Origin: an uncultured Lachnospiraceae bacterium
Lineage (GTDB): Bacteria > Bacillota > Clostridia > Lachnospirales > Lachnospiraceae
Assembly (NCBI GenBank): GCA_934418125.1
Contig: CAKRWT010000030.1
Coordinates: forward strand, 1 to 26,967
Reading direction: 5' to 3'
DNA: 26,967 nt
Part shown: piece after piece, positions 1-7,848 of the stretch
Layout: the number at the start of each line of letters is the position of its first letter
Numbering within the stretch: the first letter of the stretch is position 1
Translations under genes and position numbers: made by a program
Notes under the pieces: model-generated
What the model was told of the DNA's origin: nothing
The model's database searches: none
The model's input: only the letters and a program-made list of their open reading frames with translations

Positions 1-2
1 TC

Positions 3-491
3 AATGCCGGACATAATCAGAAGCTGATGGAGAGTTGCCACGTCCTGTGGGAATATGCAGAATATGTGGCAAGGGTGAGGAAATATGCGGCAGAACTGCC
101 GTTAGATGAAGCGGTGGAACAGGCAATTGGAGAATGTATTCGGGAAGGGATTCTAGCAGAATTCCTTCGCCACAATCGTGCGGAGGTATATCAAATGAGC
201 ATTTTTGAATATGACAAAGAAGAGGAAGAAAAGAAACTTCGCAAAGCAGAGTATGAATATGGAAGAGAAGAAGGAATAAAAGAAGGAATAAAGGAAGGAA
301 TAAAGGAAGGAATAAAGGAAGGAATAAAGGAAGGAATAAAAGAAGGAATAAAGGAAGGGCAACAGGAAGAAAGAACCAGATGGTTACTGTTACTATCCAG
401 AATGACCACCGGAGGAGATGCCGAGCAGATACCACTGCTGAACAATCCGGAAGTCCTGGAAGCGATGAAACGAAAATATGAAGTTCAGTAG
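3..491 (+). CDS. Rpn/PD-(D/E)XK nuclease family (transposase-like) protein, C-terminal part
   Basis: The reading frame is open to the left edge, so the N-terminal nuclease core lies outside the window. The visible start (NAGHNQKLMES, then a helical stretch to about residue 60) resembles the C-terminal half of Rpn/YhgA-like proteins, recombination-promoting nucleases often annotated as PD-(D/E)XK 'transposases'. Just after the middle is a lysine/glutamate-rich segment with seven perfect E-G-I-K units, then a short hydrophobic tail ending at a TAG. Such K-E-G-[IR] repeats near the C-terminus are common in this family. No catalytic residues are visible here, so the family call rests on the tail only. 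No clear terminator follows. Methionines at 27 and later are internal. Confidence 0.7.
   Translation, partial: NAGHNQKLMESCHVLWEYAEYVARVRKYAAELPLDEAVEQAIGECIREGILAEFLRHNRAEVYQMSIFEYDKEEEEKKLRKAEYEYGREEGIKEGIKEGIKEGIKEGIKEGIKEGIKEGQQEERTRWLLLLSRMTTGGDAEQIPLLNNPEVLEAMKRKYEVQ
270..353 (+). repeat. In-frame 12-bp tandem repeat, seven units (EGIK)
   Basis: Seven 12-bp units of the form GAAGGAATAAAR, each encoding Glu-Gly-Ile-Lys, followed by a partial unit. The units differ only at the third base of the Lys codon (AAA/AAG). Because the period is a multiple of three, unit gain or loss would not shift frame. The open frames on the opposite strand here are by-products of the repeat. Confidence 0.95.
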
Positions 492-513
492 GGATACTAA
501 TTATGCTACATGT

Positions 514-538
514 ATTAGCACCACCACATCGTGCTAAT
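514..538. promoter_or_regulatory. Inverted repeat upstream of the ZIP transporter gene, candidate metal operator
   Basis: Perfect 8-bp arms ATTAGCAC and GTGCTAAT are separated by 9 bp. A TATAAT lies just downstream at 541-546, so the palindrome covers the expected -35/spacer region. The outer half-sites TTAG...CTAA match those of the TTAG-N6-CTAA sites at 4024, 4089 and 5317, but with about one extra helical turn between them. It has no following T-run, so it does not look like a terminator. The regulator is unknown. Confidence 0.5.
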
Positions 539-584
539 CATATAATAGTAATAGAGCGAAAGAGTTGGGAAGGCAGGAAGAGAT

Positions 585-1361
585 ATGCAATTAGCATTGG
601 GATTATTGATACCATTTATAGGCACTACATTGGGTTCAGCCATGGTATTCTTTATGCGGAAGGCTATGGACAAGAAAATCGAGAAGATGTTGTTAGGATT
701 TGCATCCGGAGTGATGATTGCGGCATCGGTGTGGTCACTTTTAATTCCAGCAATTGATATGGCAACGGAGCAGGGAAAGGTGGCATGGGTTCCGGCTACG
801 GTTGGATTCCTTGGCGGCATGGCATTTTTGCTCGTTCTGGACAGTGTCATTCCCCATCTTCATCTGGAGAGTGAGAAACCAGAAGGGATGGAATCCAATT
901 TAAAAAAAACAACTATGCTTGTCCTGGCAGTAACACTGCATAATATTCCGGAAGGAATGTCCGTGGGTGTCACTTTTGCGGGAGCGTTGCTTGGCAATAC
1001 CGGTATTACGATGGCGGGTGCTTTTGCGCTAGCGGTAGGAATTGCCATTCAGAATTTCCCGGAGGGCGCGATTATATCGATGCCTCTTCGGAGTGAAGGC
1101 GTATCCAGAGTGCGCGCTTTTGTATATGGCGCATTATCCGGAATTGTGGAGCCGATAGGGGCAGTTATCACGATTCTGCTGGCAAAGCAGATTGTACCTG
1201 CGTTACCATATCTGCTTGCTTTTGCAGCAGGAGCCATGATTTATGTTGTGGTGGAGGAACTGATTCCGGAATCGCAGGCTGGGGAGCACAGCAATATCGG
1301 AACTATAGGAGTGGCAGTTGGATTTGTGATTATGATGATATTAGATGTAGCACTGGGCTAA
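585..1361 (+). CDS. zupT: ZIP family divalent metal transporter (ZupT-like)
   Basis: A 258-residue membrane protein predicted to import Zn2+/Fe2+/Mn2+-type divalent cations across the cytoplasmic membrane. It shows the ZIP layout: about eight hydrophobic segments and a variable charged loop with His (PHLHLESEKPE, about 90-100). The metal-site signatures are in TM4 (HNIPEG at 119-124) and TM5 (QNFPEG at 156-161), and a Glu-Glu pair follows near 222-223 (VVEELIPE). Length and motifs fit bacterial ZupT/gufA-type ZIPs. The ATG at 585 follows a GGAAGAG-like ribosome site. It appears monocistronic: a promoter-like palindrome precedes it and a terminator follows. Metal specificity cannot be read from sequence; the ATPase and MntP nearby suggest a metal-handling locus. 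Confidence 0.88.
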   Translation: MQLALGLLIPFIGTTLGSAMVFFMRKAMDKKIEKMLLGFASGVMIAASVWSLLIPAIDMATEQGKVAWVPATVGFLGGMAFLLVLDSVIPHLHLESEKPEGMESNLKKTTMLVLAVTLHNIPEGMSVGVTFAGALLGNTGITMAGAFALAVGIAIQNFPEGAIISMPLRSEGVSRVRAFVYGALSGIVEPIGAVITILLAKQIVPALPYLLAFAAGAMIYVVVEELIPESQAGEHSNIGTIGVAVGFVIMMILDVALG

Positions 1362-1414
1362 GTGATAGGATTTCTCAACAGGAATTGTTAGTCGTGACAA
1401 ATTGAAGATTAGTG

Positions 1415-1457
1415 CGCTAGACTGTGTTAAAGATAAGTATGCAGTCTGGCGTTTTTT
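1415..1457 (+). terminator. Rho-independent terminator after the ZIP gene
   Basis: A 10-bp stem (CGCTAGACTG / CAGTCTGGCG, one T-G pair) with a 17-nt loop, followed by six T residues at 1452-1457. It lies 54 bp past the ZIP stop codon and 72 bp before the next start. Confidence 0.85.
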
Positions 1458-1460
1458 GTA

Positions 1461-1488
1461 TATTGGACTATTTACGACCAGTCCAATA
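1461..1488 (+). promoter_or_regulatory. Hairpin in the DUF6110 gene leader
   Basis: Perfect 9-bp inverted repeat (TATTGGACT / AGTCCAATA, 10-nt loop) immediately after the terminator T-run and about 24 nt before the ribosome site of the next gene. It could be an operator or an RNA leader element. I do not recognise a known riboswitch. Confidence 0.4.
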
Positions 1489-1528
1489 CCCAGATGGTAA
1501 ATCAAAAGAAAAGAGAGGAAGAAAAATT

Positions 1529-1831
1529 ATGTTAAAATGTTTGAAATGTTTTAAGAAAATCAATGGGAAGTCAACTGGTATTTTTGCAGCAGGTGTTTTA
1601 TTCGGAACTGCGGGAATTAAGATTCTTTCCAGTAAGGATGCAAAGAAGGTATATACAAATTGTACGGCTGCAGTTCTCCGCGCAAAGGAATGTGTGCTTG
1701 ATGTAGCAGGTACGATTCAGGAGAATGCAGAGGATATCTATGCAGGTGCAAAGCAGATTAACGAGGACAGAGCAGTAGCGGAAGCAGAGTATCTTGACGA
1801 GGAAGAAGAGTCTGCAACAGAGGCAGAATAG
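1529..1831 (+). CDS. DUF6110 family small membrane-associated protein
   Basis: A 100-residue protein of unknown function. It has a Cys-containing basic N-terminus (MLKCLKCFKK), one short hydrophobic segment (GIFAAGVLFGTAGIKIL, about 17-33), a helical middle with conserved-looking Cys and Lys, and an acidic Glu-rich tail. I recognise it as DUF6110-like, a family that tends to sit directly upstream of heavy-metal P-type ATPases in gut Firmicutes, as it does here (14-bp gap). I chose ATG 1529 because GAGAGGAAG lies 8 nt upstream; the longer in-frame extension to 1424 runs through the terminator hairpin and is unlikely. A role as accessory or chaperone of the ATPase is inference. Confidence 0.7.
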   Translation: MLKCLKCFKKINGKSTGIFAAGVLFGTAGIKILSSKDAKKVYTNCTAAVLRAKECVLDVAGTIQENAEDIYAGAKQINEDRAVAEAEYLDEEEESATEAE

Positions 1832-1845
1832 AGGCGTGGTAATAC

Positions 1846-3939
1846 ATGAGATTTAGAATTAAGGATGAAATCCGTGGCAGAGTGCGTGTTCATCTGATTC
1901 AGCCGTCTATGACAATGAAGCAGGCGGATATTTTAGAGTATGCGCTTTTGCAGCATGAGGCGGTAACGGCGGTAAAGGTGTATGACCGTTCCTGTGACGT
2001 GACGATTACTTATGAGGGTTCACGCCAGGAGATTATCAGATTATTGCAGGGATTTCGATATGATAAAGTACAGACACCGAAGGAATATTTAGAGAATTCC
2101 GGAAGGGCTTTAAACAGAGAGTACTGGGAGAAATTAGTGAATAAAATTGCCATTTATTATGGTAAGAAGTGGTTTTTACCATGTTCGGTAAGAGCCTGTA
2201 TCACAGCTTGTAAATCCATAAGCTATATCTGGAAGGCGATTGGTACATTAGCAAAGGGTAAGCTGGAGGTTCCGGTACTGGATGGTACAGCCATTGGGGT
2301 GTCTGTATTCAGAGGTGATTACGGAACCGCGAGCTCCGTTATGTTCCTGCTGGAGATAGGCGGGATTTTGGAGGAGTGGACTCATAAGAAATCAGTGGGT
2401 GACCTGGCAAGAAGCATGTCTCTTAATATCAGTAAGGTATGGCTTGTGGGAGAGAAGCAGGATGTATTGGTATCGACCATGAGTATTAAAGAGGATGACC
2501 TGGTAAGGGTTCGCATGGGAAATGTGATTCCTTTTGATGGCATCGTAACACAAGGGGAAGCTATGGTAAACCAGTCTTCCCTGACAGGAGAATCCATGCC
2601 GGTTCGTAAGGTAGAGCATGGTTATGTCTATGCGGGAACAGTCTTGGAGGAAGGCGAACTGGTTGTTCAGGTAAAAGAAGTCAATGGTTCCAGCAAATAT
2701 GAAAAAATTGGGGCTATGATTGAAGAGTCAGAGAAACTGAAATCTTCCCTGGAGGGAAAGGCAGAGCATCTGGCAGATAAGCTGGTTCCGTATACCTTTG
2801 CGGGAACGGCACTGACGTATTTACTGACAAGAAATGTGACGAAGACTATATCAGTACTGATGGTAGACTTCTCCTGTGCCCTGAAGCTGGCAATGCCACT
2901 TGCGGTATTATCGGCAATCCGTGAGGCAAGCCGTTTTGATTTGACGATAAAGGGAGGCAAATTCCTGGAAGCAGTGGCAGAGGCAGATACCATTGTGTTT
3001 GATAAGACAGGTACACTGACAAAGGCAAAACCGGTGGTAAAGCAGGTTATTCCTTTTGGGGACAGAAGTGAACAGGAGTTGCTTCGGATGGCAGCCTGCC
3101 TGGAGGAACATTTCCCTCATTCTATGGCGAAAGCAGTCGTGGAAGCAGCACAGGCGCAGGGACTGGAGCATGAGGAGATGCACTCTAAAGTGGAGTACAT
3201 AGTGGCGCATGGTATTTCTTCTATGGTTGAAGGGAAAAAGGTTGTTATCGGAAGTTATCATTTTGTCTTCGAGGACGAGGGAAGTGTGATTGCTCCGGAT
3301 AAGCAGGCGTTATTTGAAAACCTACCAGATGAGTATTCCCATCTGTATATGGCAGTGGAAGGCAAGCTCGTAGCGGTTATCTGTATTGAAGACCCATTGC
3401 GTGAAGAGGCAGCAGATGCAGTAAAGGCATTAAAACAGGCTGGAATCTCCAAGGTTGTCATGATGACTGGCGATAGTGAGCGGACTGCAAGGGCAATTGC
3501 TTCTCGTGTGGGGGTAGATGCTTATTTCTCGGAGGTATTGCCGGAGGACAAGGCGAAGTTTGTAGAAGCAGAGAAAGCAGCAGGCAGGAAGGTTATTATG
3601 GTGGGCGATGGTATCAACGATTCCCCGGCGCTGTCTTCTGCGGATGTGGGTATTGCTATCAGCGATGGTGCCCAGATTGCCAGAGAGGTAGCTGATGTGG
3701 TAACGGGTGCTGATGATTTGTACAGTATTGTGGTACTGAAGGAAATCAGCAACAGCCTGATGAAACGAATCCATGGCAACTATCGTAAAATCGTAGGCTT
3801 CAATCTTGGTTTGATTTTACTGGGTGTGGCAGGTGTGCTGCAGCCGACGACCTCTGCATTATTACATAATACCTCTACACTGCTTATTAGTTTGAAGAGT
3901 ATGCAGAATCTTCTGCCGGATGACTATGAAGCCAAGTAG
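1846..3939 (+). CDS. P1B-type heavy-metal translocating ATPase
   Basis: A 697-residue P-type ATPase predicted to export a metal cation using ATP. The N-terminus (1-75) resembles a degenerate HMA-like domain lacking a CxxC site. It carries the actuator motif TGES (247-250), a transmembrane metal-site motif S-C-A (343-345, in place of CPC/SPC), the phosphorylation motif DKTGT (386-390), a P1B 'HP' region altered to HFPHS (422-426) and GDGIND (587-592). C-terminal TM segments end the protein. SCA-type sites and PHP/PHS variants recall CtpC-like Mn/Fe/Zn exporters rather than copper pumps. It probably forms an operon with the DUF6110 gene. The substrate is inferred only: the iron/manganese-type surroundings favour Fe2+ or Mn2+. 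Confidence 0.85.
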   Translation: MRFRIKDEIRGRVRVHLIQPSMTMKQADILEYALLQHEAVTAVKVYDRSCDVTITYEGSRQEIIRLLQGFRYDKVQTPKEYLENSGRALNREYWEKLVNKIAIYYGKKWFLPCSVRACITACKSISYIWKAIGTLAKGKLEVPVLDGTAIGVSVFRGDYGTASSVMFLLEIGGILEEWTHKKSVGDLARSMSLNISKVWLVGEKQDVLVSTMSIKEDDLVRVRMGNVIPFDGIVTQGEAMVNQSSLTGESMPVRKVEHGYVYAGTVLEEGELVVQVKEVNGSSKYEKIGAMIEESEKLKSSLEGKAEHLADKLVPYTFAGTALTYLLTRNVTKTISVLMVDFSCALKLAMPLAVLSAIREASRFDLTIKGGKFLEAVAEADTIVFDKTGTLTKAKPVVKQVIPFGDRSEQELLRMAACLEEHFPHSMAKAVVEAAQAQGLEHEEMHSKVEYIVAHGISSMVEGKKVVIGSYHFVFEDEGSVIAPDKQALFENLPDEYSHLYMAVEGKLVAVICIEDPLREEAADAVKALKQAGISKVVMMTGDSERTARAIASRVGVDAYFSEVLPEDKAKFVEAEKAAGRKVIMVGDGINDSPALSSADVGIAISDGAQIAREVADVVTGADDLYSIVVLKEISNSLMKRIHGNYRKIVGFNLGLILLGVAGVLQPTTSALLHNTSTLLISLKSMQNLLPDDYEAK

Positions 3940-3986
3940 AAAGAAACAGTAAGTTTTTTCTTGCGAATTTTTAATCAAAAGCATAG

Positions 3987-4016
3987 TTGACAGACTAGCT
4001 GTGGTTAGTGTAATAT
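3987..4016 (+). promoter_or_regulatory. Promoter upstream of the DUF3793-flavodoxin genes
   Basis: TTGACA (3987-3992), an 18-bp spacer and TAATAT (4011-4016). The spacer holds CTAG-N6-TTAG, a possible weak version of the TTAG/CTAA operator. A full site follows at 4023-4040. Confidence 0.7.
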
Positions 4017-4022
4017 AACAAC

Positions 4023-4040
4023 AGTTAGACAAGACTAACT
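4023..4040. promoter_or_regulatory. TTAG-N6-CTAA palindrome 1 (candidate DtxR-type metal box)
   Basis: AGTTAG-ACAAGA-CTAACT has perfect 6-bp arms. It sits just downstream of the -10 at 4011, where a bound repressor would block initiation. The half-site resembles the TTAGG...CCTAA arms of DtxR/IdeR operators, and the downstream flavodoxin is a classic iron-limitation gene. The regulator is inferred. Confidence 0.6.
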
Positions 4041-4041
4041 A

Positions 4042-4078
4042 AAAGATATCCGGTGTCTTGAACACACCGGATATCTTT
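4042..4078. terminator. Strong 15-bp hairpin between two metal boxes
   Basis: A perfect 15-bp stem (arms 4042-4056 and 4064-4078, core ATATCCGGTGT) with a 7-nt loop. No long T-run follows (CTTTCAAAA), so termination is uncertain. It lies between the two TTAG-N6-CTAA palindromes and could attenuate the transcript from 3987 or act as a leader element. The palindromic A/T edges would let it act on either strand. Confidence 0.5.
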
Positions 4079-4088
4079 CAAAACAATA

Positions 4089-4104
4089 GTTAGACACAAC
4101 TAAC
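4089..4104. promoter_or_regulatory. TTAG-N6-CTAA palindrome 2 (candidate DtxR-type metal box)
   Basis: GTTAG-ACACAA-CTAAC, nearly identical to the site at 4024-4039 and 65 bp downstream of it. It lies 27 bp before the DUF3793 start codon. Confidence 0.6.
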
Positions 4105-4130
4105 AAACAGTACATATAAGAGGTTTCACT

Positions 4131-4682
4131 ATGTTTGAAAAATATCTGGTTGAAAATTGTTCTCCTACATTGGCATCATTAAAAACCGCAAACTTATTCT
4201 CCTATACGTATCCCTCGATAGCGGAACTAAATGAGACAATTCAGTATTGGAACAATCAGATGAAGGAAAAAGGAGTGAAGCTTACGGTACTGAGAGTAAA
4301 TGGCGCGACCGCCCTGGTTTATGTATATCGGGAGGCTTACTTATCCAACGATTTTCAAAAACCGGGCGTAGCGCAGCTTTTACGTCACTTTGGCTACGAG
4401 AGCATTAAGGTGGAGGAAGCCATTGAGCATCTGAAAGAAAGGCTGATTGATATTGAAGATTTTCCTCATGAGATAGGACTGTTTTTAGGGTATCCAGTCA
4501 AAGATGTAGCGGGTTTCCTCTTTTACAAAGGCAGCCATTGCAAGTGTACCGGATGCTGGAAGGTATATGACAATGAGCTGGAAGCGCTGAGAACTTTCGC
4601 CATGTTCGATAAGTGCAGAAAGATTTATGTAAACTTATGGAACCAGGGAAGAAGCATTATGAAGCTGACGGTGGCAGCGTAA
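4131..4682 (+). CDS. DUF3793 family protein
   Basis: A 183-residue cytosolic protein of unknown function. The block HEIGLFLGYPVKDVAGFLFYKG (written here only as family landmark, residues about 118-138) and the following C-K-C-T-G-C-W cluster (about 144-150) are typical of DUF3793. In Firmicutes this family often sits next to flavodoxin genes, as it does here (86 bp before fldA). The clustered cysteines could bind a metal or an Fe-S cluster, but this is inference. AGAGG precedes the ATG by 7 nt. Two TTAG-N6-CTAA palindromes and a strong hairpin upstream point to metal-dependent control. Confidence 0.75.
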   Translation: MFEKYLVENCSPTLASLKTANLFSYTYPSIAELNETIQYWNNQMKEKGVKLTVLRVNGATALVYVYREAYLSNDFQKPGVAQLLRHFGYESIKVEEAIEHLKERLIDIEDFPHEIGLFLGYPVKDVAGFLFYKGSHCKCTGCWKVYDNELEALRTFAMFDKCRKIYVNLWNQGRSIMKLTVAA

Positions 4683-4768
4683 GGTAAGGTGGCGGAAAGC
4701 AAACATACCTGGAAGATAATTTGCATGGATAGTGCATTGTCTATAAAAGATAAAGGAGAAATGATAAT

Positions 4769-5191
4769 ATGAGCAAAGTTGCAGTAGTATATTGGAGTGG
4801 AACAGGTAACACAGCAGCTATGGCAAGTGCCGTTATGGATGGAGCAAAGGAAAAAGGTGCAGAGGTGGATATCTACACAAGTGCAACTTTCGATGCATCT
4901 ATGATGGACCAGTATGACGCTATCGCTTTTGGATGTCCTGCTATGGGAGCAGAAGTGTTAGAGGAAAGCGAATTCGACCCGATGTTTATGGAATGTGAGA
5001 GCAAGTTAAGTGGTAAGAAAATCGCATTGTTCGGTTCCTATGGATGGGGAAGCGGCGAATGGATGGAAACCTGGGCAGATAATTGCAAGAATGCAGGTGC
5101 ACAGTTTGCCTGTGATTATGTAATTTGCAATGGTGCACCGGATGCAGATGGCACAGCAGCCTGCAAGGCACTTGGATCAGCCCTGACATAA
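4769..5191 (+). CDS. fldA: Flavodoxin
   Basis: A 140-residue FMN-binding electron carrier, the usual stand-in for ferredoxin when iron is scarce. The FMN phosphate loop SGTGNTAAMA begins at residue 10. The isoalloxazine-contacting loops GCPAMGAEVLEE (about 55-66) and GSYGWGSGEW (about 90-99) are in the expected places. The length is normal for short-chain clostridial flavodoxins. A strong AAAGGAG site precedes the ATG. It is probably co-transcribed with the DUF3793 gene upstream and the small ORF downstream, under the candidate iron boxes at 4023-4104, consistent with a known iron-starvation response. Confidence 0.93.
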   Translation: MSKVAVVYWSGTGNTAAMASAVMDGAKEKGAEVDIYTSATFDASMMDQYDAIAFGCPAMGAEVLEESEFDPMFMECESKLSGKKIALFGSYGWGSGEWMETWADNCKNAGAQFACDYVICNGAPDADGTAACKALGSALT

Positions 5192-5208
5192 AGAAGAGAG
5201 ATGGCAAT

Positions 5209-5316
5209 ATGTTAGATGCAACATTATCCATTCTGTTTGTGGCAGGAGTGACAGTTACCTGCAGCGGAATCAAAAGTAAGTGCAAACAGATATTAAGTAA
5301 GGAAAAGCGATTGTGA
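5209..5316 (+). CDS. Small 35-residue membrane peptide downstream of flavodoxin
   Basis: Starts at ATG 5209, 17 bp after the flavodoxin stop, with a GAGAGATGG-type purine stretch before it. The product has one hydrophobic segment (LSILFVAGVTVTC) followed by a basic tail with two Cys (KSKCKQILSKEKR). It resembles in outline the tiny Cys-containing single-pass proteins found with iron-uptake genes, but I cannot assign a family. The stop overlaps the -35 of the next promoter. Confidence 0.45.
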   Translation: MLDATLSILFVAGVTVTCSGIKSKCKQILSKEKRL

Positions 5317-5339
5317 GTTAGCTATAACTAATTCATAAT
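5311..5339 (+). promoter_or_regulatory. Enolase promoter with a TTAG-N6-CTAA box in its spacer
   Basis: TTGTGA (5311-5316), 17-bp spacer, CATAAT (5334-5339). The spacer is filled by GTTAG-CTATAA-CTAAT (5317-5332), the third copy of the palindrome seen at 4024 and 4089, placed where a repressor would block RNA polymerase. This suggests enolase shares metal-dependent control with flavodoxin. Confidence 0.55.
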
Positions 5340-5359
5340 TTTGCTTCAATAAATCATGT

Positions 5360-6732
<1,373 letters not shown>

Positions 6733-6816
6733 GCCGGTAAACAAAAAAGGTATCAGGCATTTATGCAGATTACTGTATAGAAGCTAATATATATGCAAAC
6801 ATAACACCCTCCATAG

Positions 6817-6851
6817 ATAACACCAGACAGGTATCGGTCTGGTGTTATTTT
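6817..6851 (+). terminator. Rho-independent terminator after eno
   Basis: A perfect 12-bp stem (ATAACACCAGAC / GTCTGGTGTTAT) with an 8-nt loop, followed by TTT and a T-rich stretch. It lies 84 bp past the eno stop. The stretch 6733-6816 holds no other recognised feature. Confidence 0.85.
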
Positions 6852-6921
6852 CTGTCTTGCAAAGGTTCTGGTTGCCAGCAATTATTATTAAGAAAAGAAA
6901 ATAGAAAAATAGCAAATATGA

Positions 6922-6940
6922 GTTGAAAATGATTCTCAAC
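6922..6940. promoter_or_regulatory. Fur-family box over the mntP promoter
   Basis: GTTGAAAATGATTCTCAAC is a 19-bp palindrome with one mismatched pair. Its core TGAAAAT-G-ATTCTCA differs from the 7-1-7 Fur consensus (TGATAAT-N-ATTATCA) at two places. It starts at the -35 and fills most of the spacer of the promoter at 6923-6951. Fur fits better than PerR or Zur. Confidence 0.6.
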
Positions 6941-6951
6941 AATGATATACT
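6923..6951 (+). promoter_or_regulatory. mntP leader promoter
   Basis: TTGAAA (6923-6928), 17-bp spacer, TATACT (6946-6951). Transcription would start near 6958, just before the riboswitch. Confidence 0.75.
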
Positions 6952-6956
6952 GAACA

Positions 6957-7045
6957 AAGTTCCTACGAGGGAGTAATCAGCACCATAACAGGTGCAGTTC
7001 TATCGACATTCTGGTGGCAACACCCGGTATTACTTGAAATGATGA
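6957..7045 (+). ncRNA. Probable yybP-ykoY (Mn2+) riboswitch aptamer
   Basis: Conserved landmarks in order: the GGGAGTA loop (6969-6975), a P2 hairpin GCACC/GGTGC, then CGACATTC followed by the tetraloop hairpin GGTG-GCAA-CACC and CCGG (7013-7027). The last pattern matches the second conserved loop of this class. It lies directly upstream of mntP, a classic target of this riboswitch, and is followed by a terminator. The exact P1 boundaries were not resolved. Confidence 0.8.
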
Positions 7046-7085
7046 GACTCATGGACAGCGGTAGCTGTCCGTGAGTCTTTTTTTT
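7046..7085 (+). terminator. Riboswitch expression-platform terminator
   Basis: A 14-bp stem (GACTCATGGACAGC / GCTGTCCGTGAGTC, one T-G pair) with a GGTA loop and eight T residues at 7078-7085. Manganese binding to the aptamer would be expected to favour the antiterminated form and switch on the exporter. Confidence 0.85.
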
Positions 7086-7122
7086 CGGCAGCGATAGACC
7101 ATTACAAAAAGGAGAAAGAAAA

Positions 7123-7680
7123 ATGAGTATTTGGGAATTATTTATCCTGGCAATCGGATTATCTATGGATGCCTTTGCGGTATCTGTCTGTAAGGGCTTA
7201 TCCCTTGGCAAAATCAAGCCCAAGCACATGTGTATTGCGGGTGCCTGGTTTGGTGGATTTCAGGCTCTGATGCCGTTAATCGGGTATTTTCTGGGCAGCT
7301 TTTTTGCAGACATGATTACGAAATATGCCCACTGGATTGCCTTTGTGTTACTGCTGTTCTTGGGTGGTAAGATGGTAAAGGAGGCACTGGGAGAGGCAGA
7401 GACCTTGGATGCTTCCATGGATGCCAGGAATATGTTTCTGCTGGCAGTTGCTACCAGTATTGATGCCCTGGCAGTGGGAGTGACCTTTGCATTTCTTCAG
7501 GTGGCAATCATACCGGCGGTGTCTTTTATCGGTGTCATCACTTTCATCTGTTCTGCCGTGGGTGTAAAAATCGGCAGCATTTTCGGTTCCAAGTACAGCA
7601 CTAAGGCAGAGTTATGCGGTGGTATTATCCTGATTCTGATAGGGGTTAAGATTCTGCTTGACGGGCTTGGTATTTTATAA
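7123..7680 (+). CDS. mntP: MntP manganese efflux pump
   Basis: A 185-residue membrane protein (YebN/MntP family) that exports Mn2+ and protects from manganese overload. It has six hydrophobic segments in two inverted halves, each opening with the family's Asp motif: [13 protein letters not shown] (about 14-26) and [12 protein letters not shown] (about 113-124). Gly-rich helices and the length match the family. A GGAGAAAG ribosome site precedes the ATG. The upstream yybP-ykoY-type leader and terminator support a manganese role; the Fur-like box at 6922 would add iron or manganese-dependent transcription control. Confidence 0.93.
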   Translation: MSIWELFILAIGLSMDAFAVSVCKGLSLGKIKPKHMCIAGAWFGGFQALMPLIGYFLGSFFADMITKYAHWIAFVLLLFLGGKMVKEALGEAETLDASMDARNMFLLAVATSIDALAVGVTFAFLQVAIIPAVSFIGVITFICSAVGVKIGSIFGSKYSTKAELCGGIILILIGVKILLDGLGIL

Positions 7681-7848
7681 GAAATGCCTATTCATTTCCG
7701 GCAGTTTCTGCTAAACTGATACTGGGTGATAAGAGCGTATGGGAGAGCAGTTAAAGGTAGAAAAAGGGAGAAATCTATACAAAAAAATGTAGACATTTTC
7801 GCTCCTCGGTATTATGATTAAAACGTTTGTGAGAACGAGGAGGAAGAT
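7681..7848. promoter_or_regulatory. mntP-sulP intergenic region with promoter
   Basis: Holds a small GAAATG/CATTTC hairpin just past mntP (7681-7698) without a T-run, and a promoter candidate TAGACA (7790-7795)-N17-TATGAT (7813-7818). CTCCTCG (7802-7808) is complementary to CGAGGAG in the sulP ribosome site (7836-7842), but it lies upstream of the predicted start of transcription. No gene is seen. Confidence 0.45.

Noticed and set aside
1..445. Minus-strand frames over the 12-bp repeat region
   Set aside because: Low-complexity Phe/Leu/Pro/Ser products caused by the repeat; no start signals.
503..757. Plus-strand 84-residue frame overlapping the ZIP gene
   Set aside because: It is out of frame with the clear ZIP protein and begins inside the promoter palindrome region; a shadow.
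7802..7842. CTCCTCG/CGAGGAG pairing that could hide the sulP ribosome site
   Set aside because: The left arm overlaps the spacer of the likely promoter (7790-7818), so it is probably not in the transcript. The pairing could be chance in a purine-rich site.
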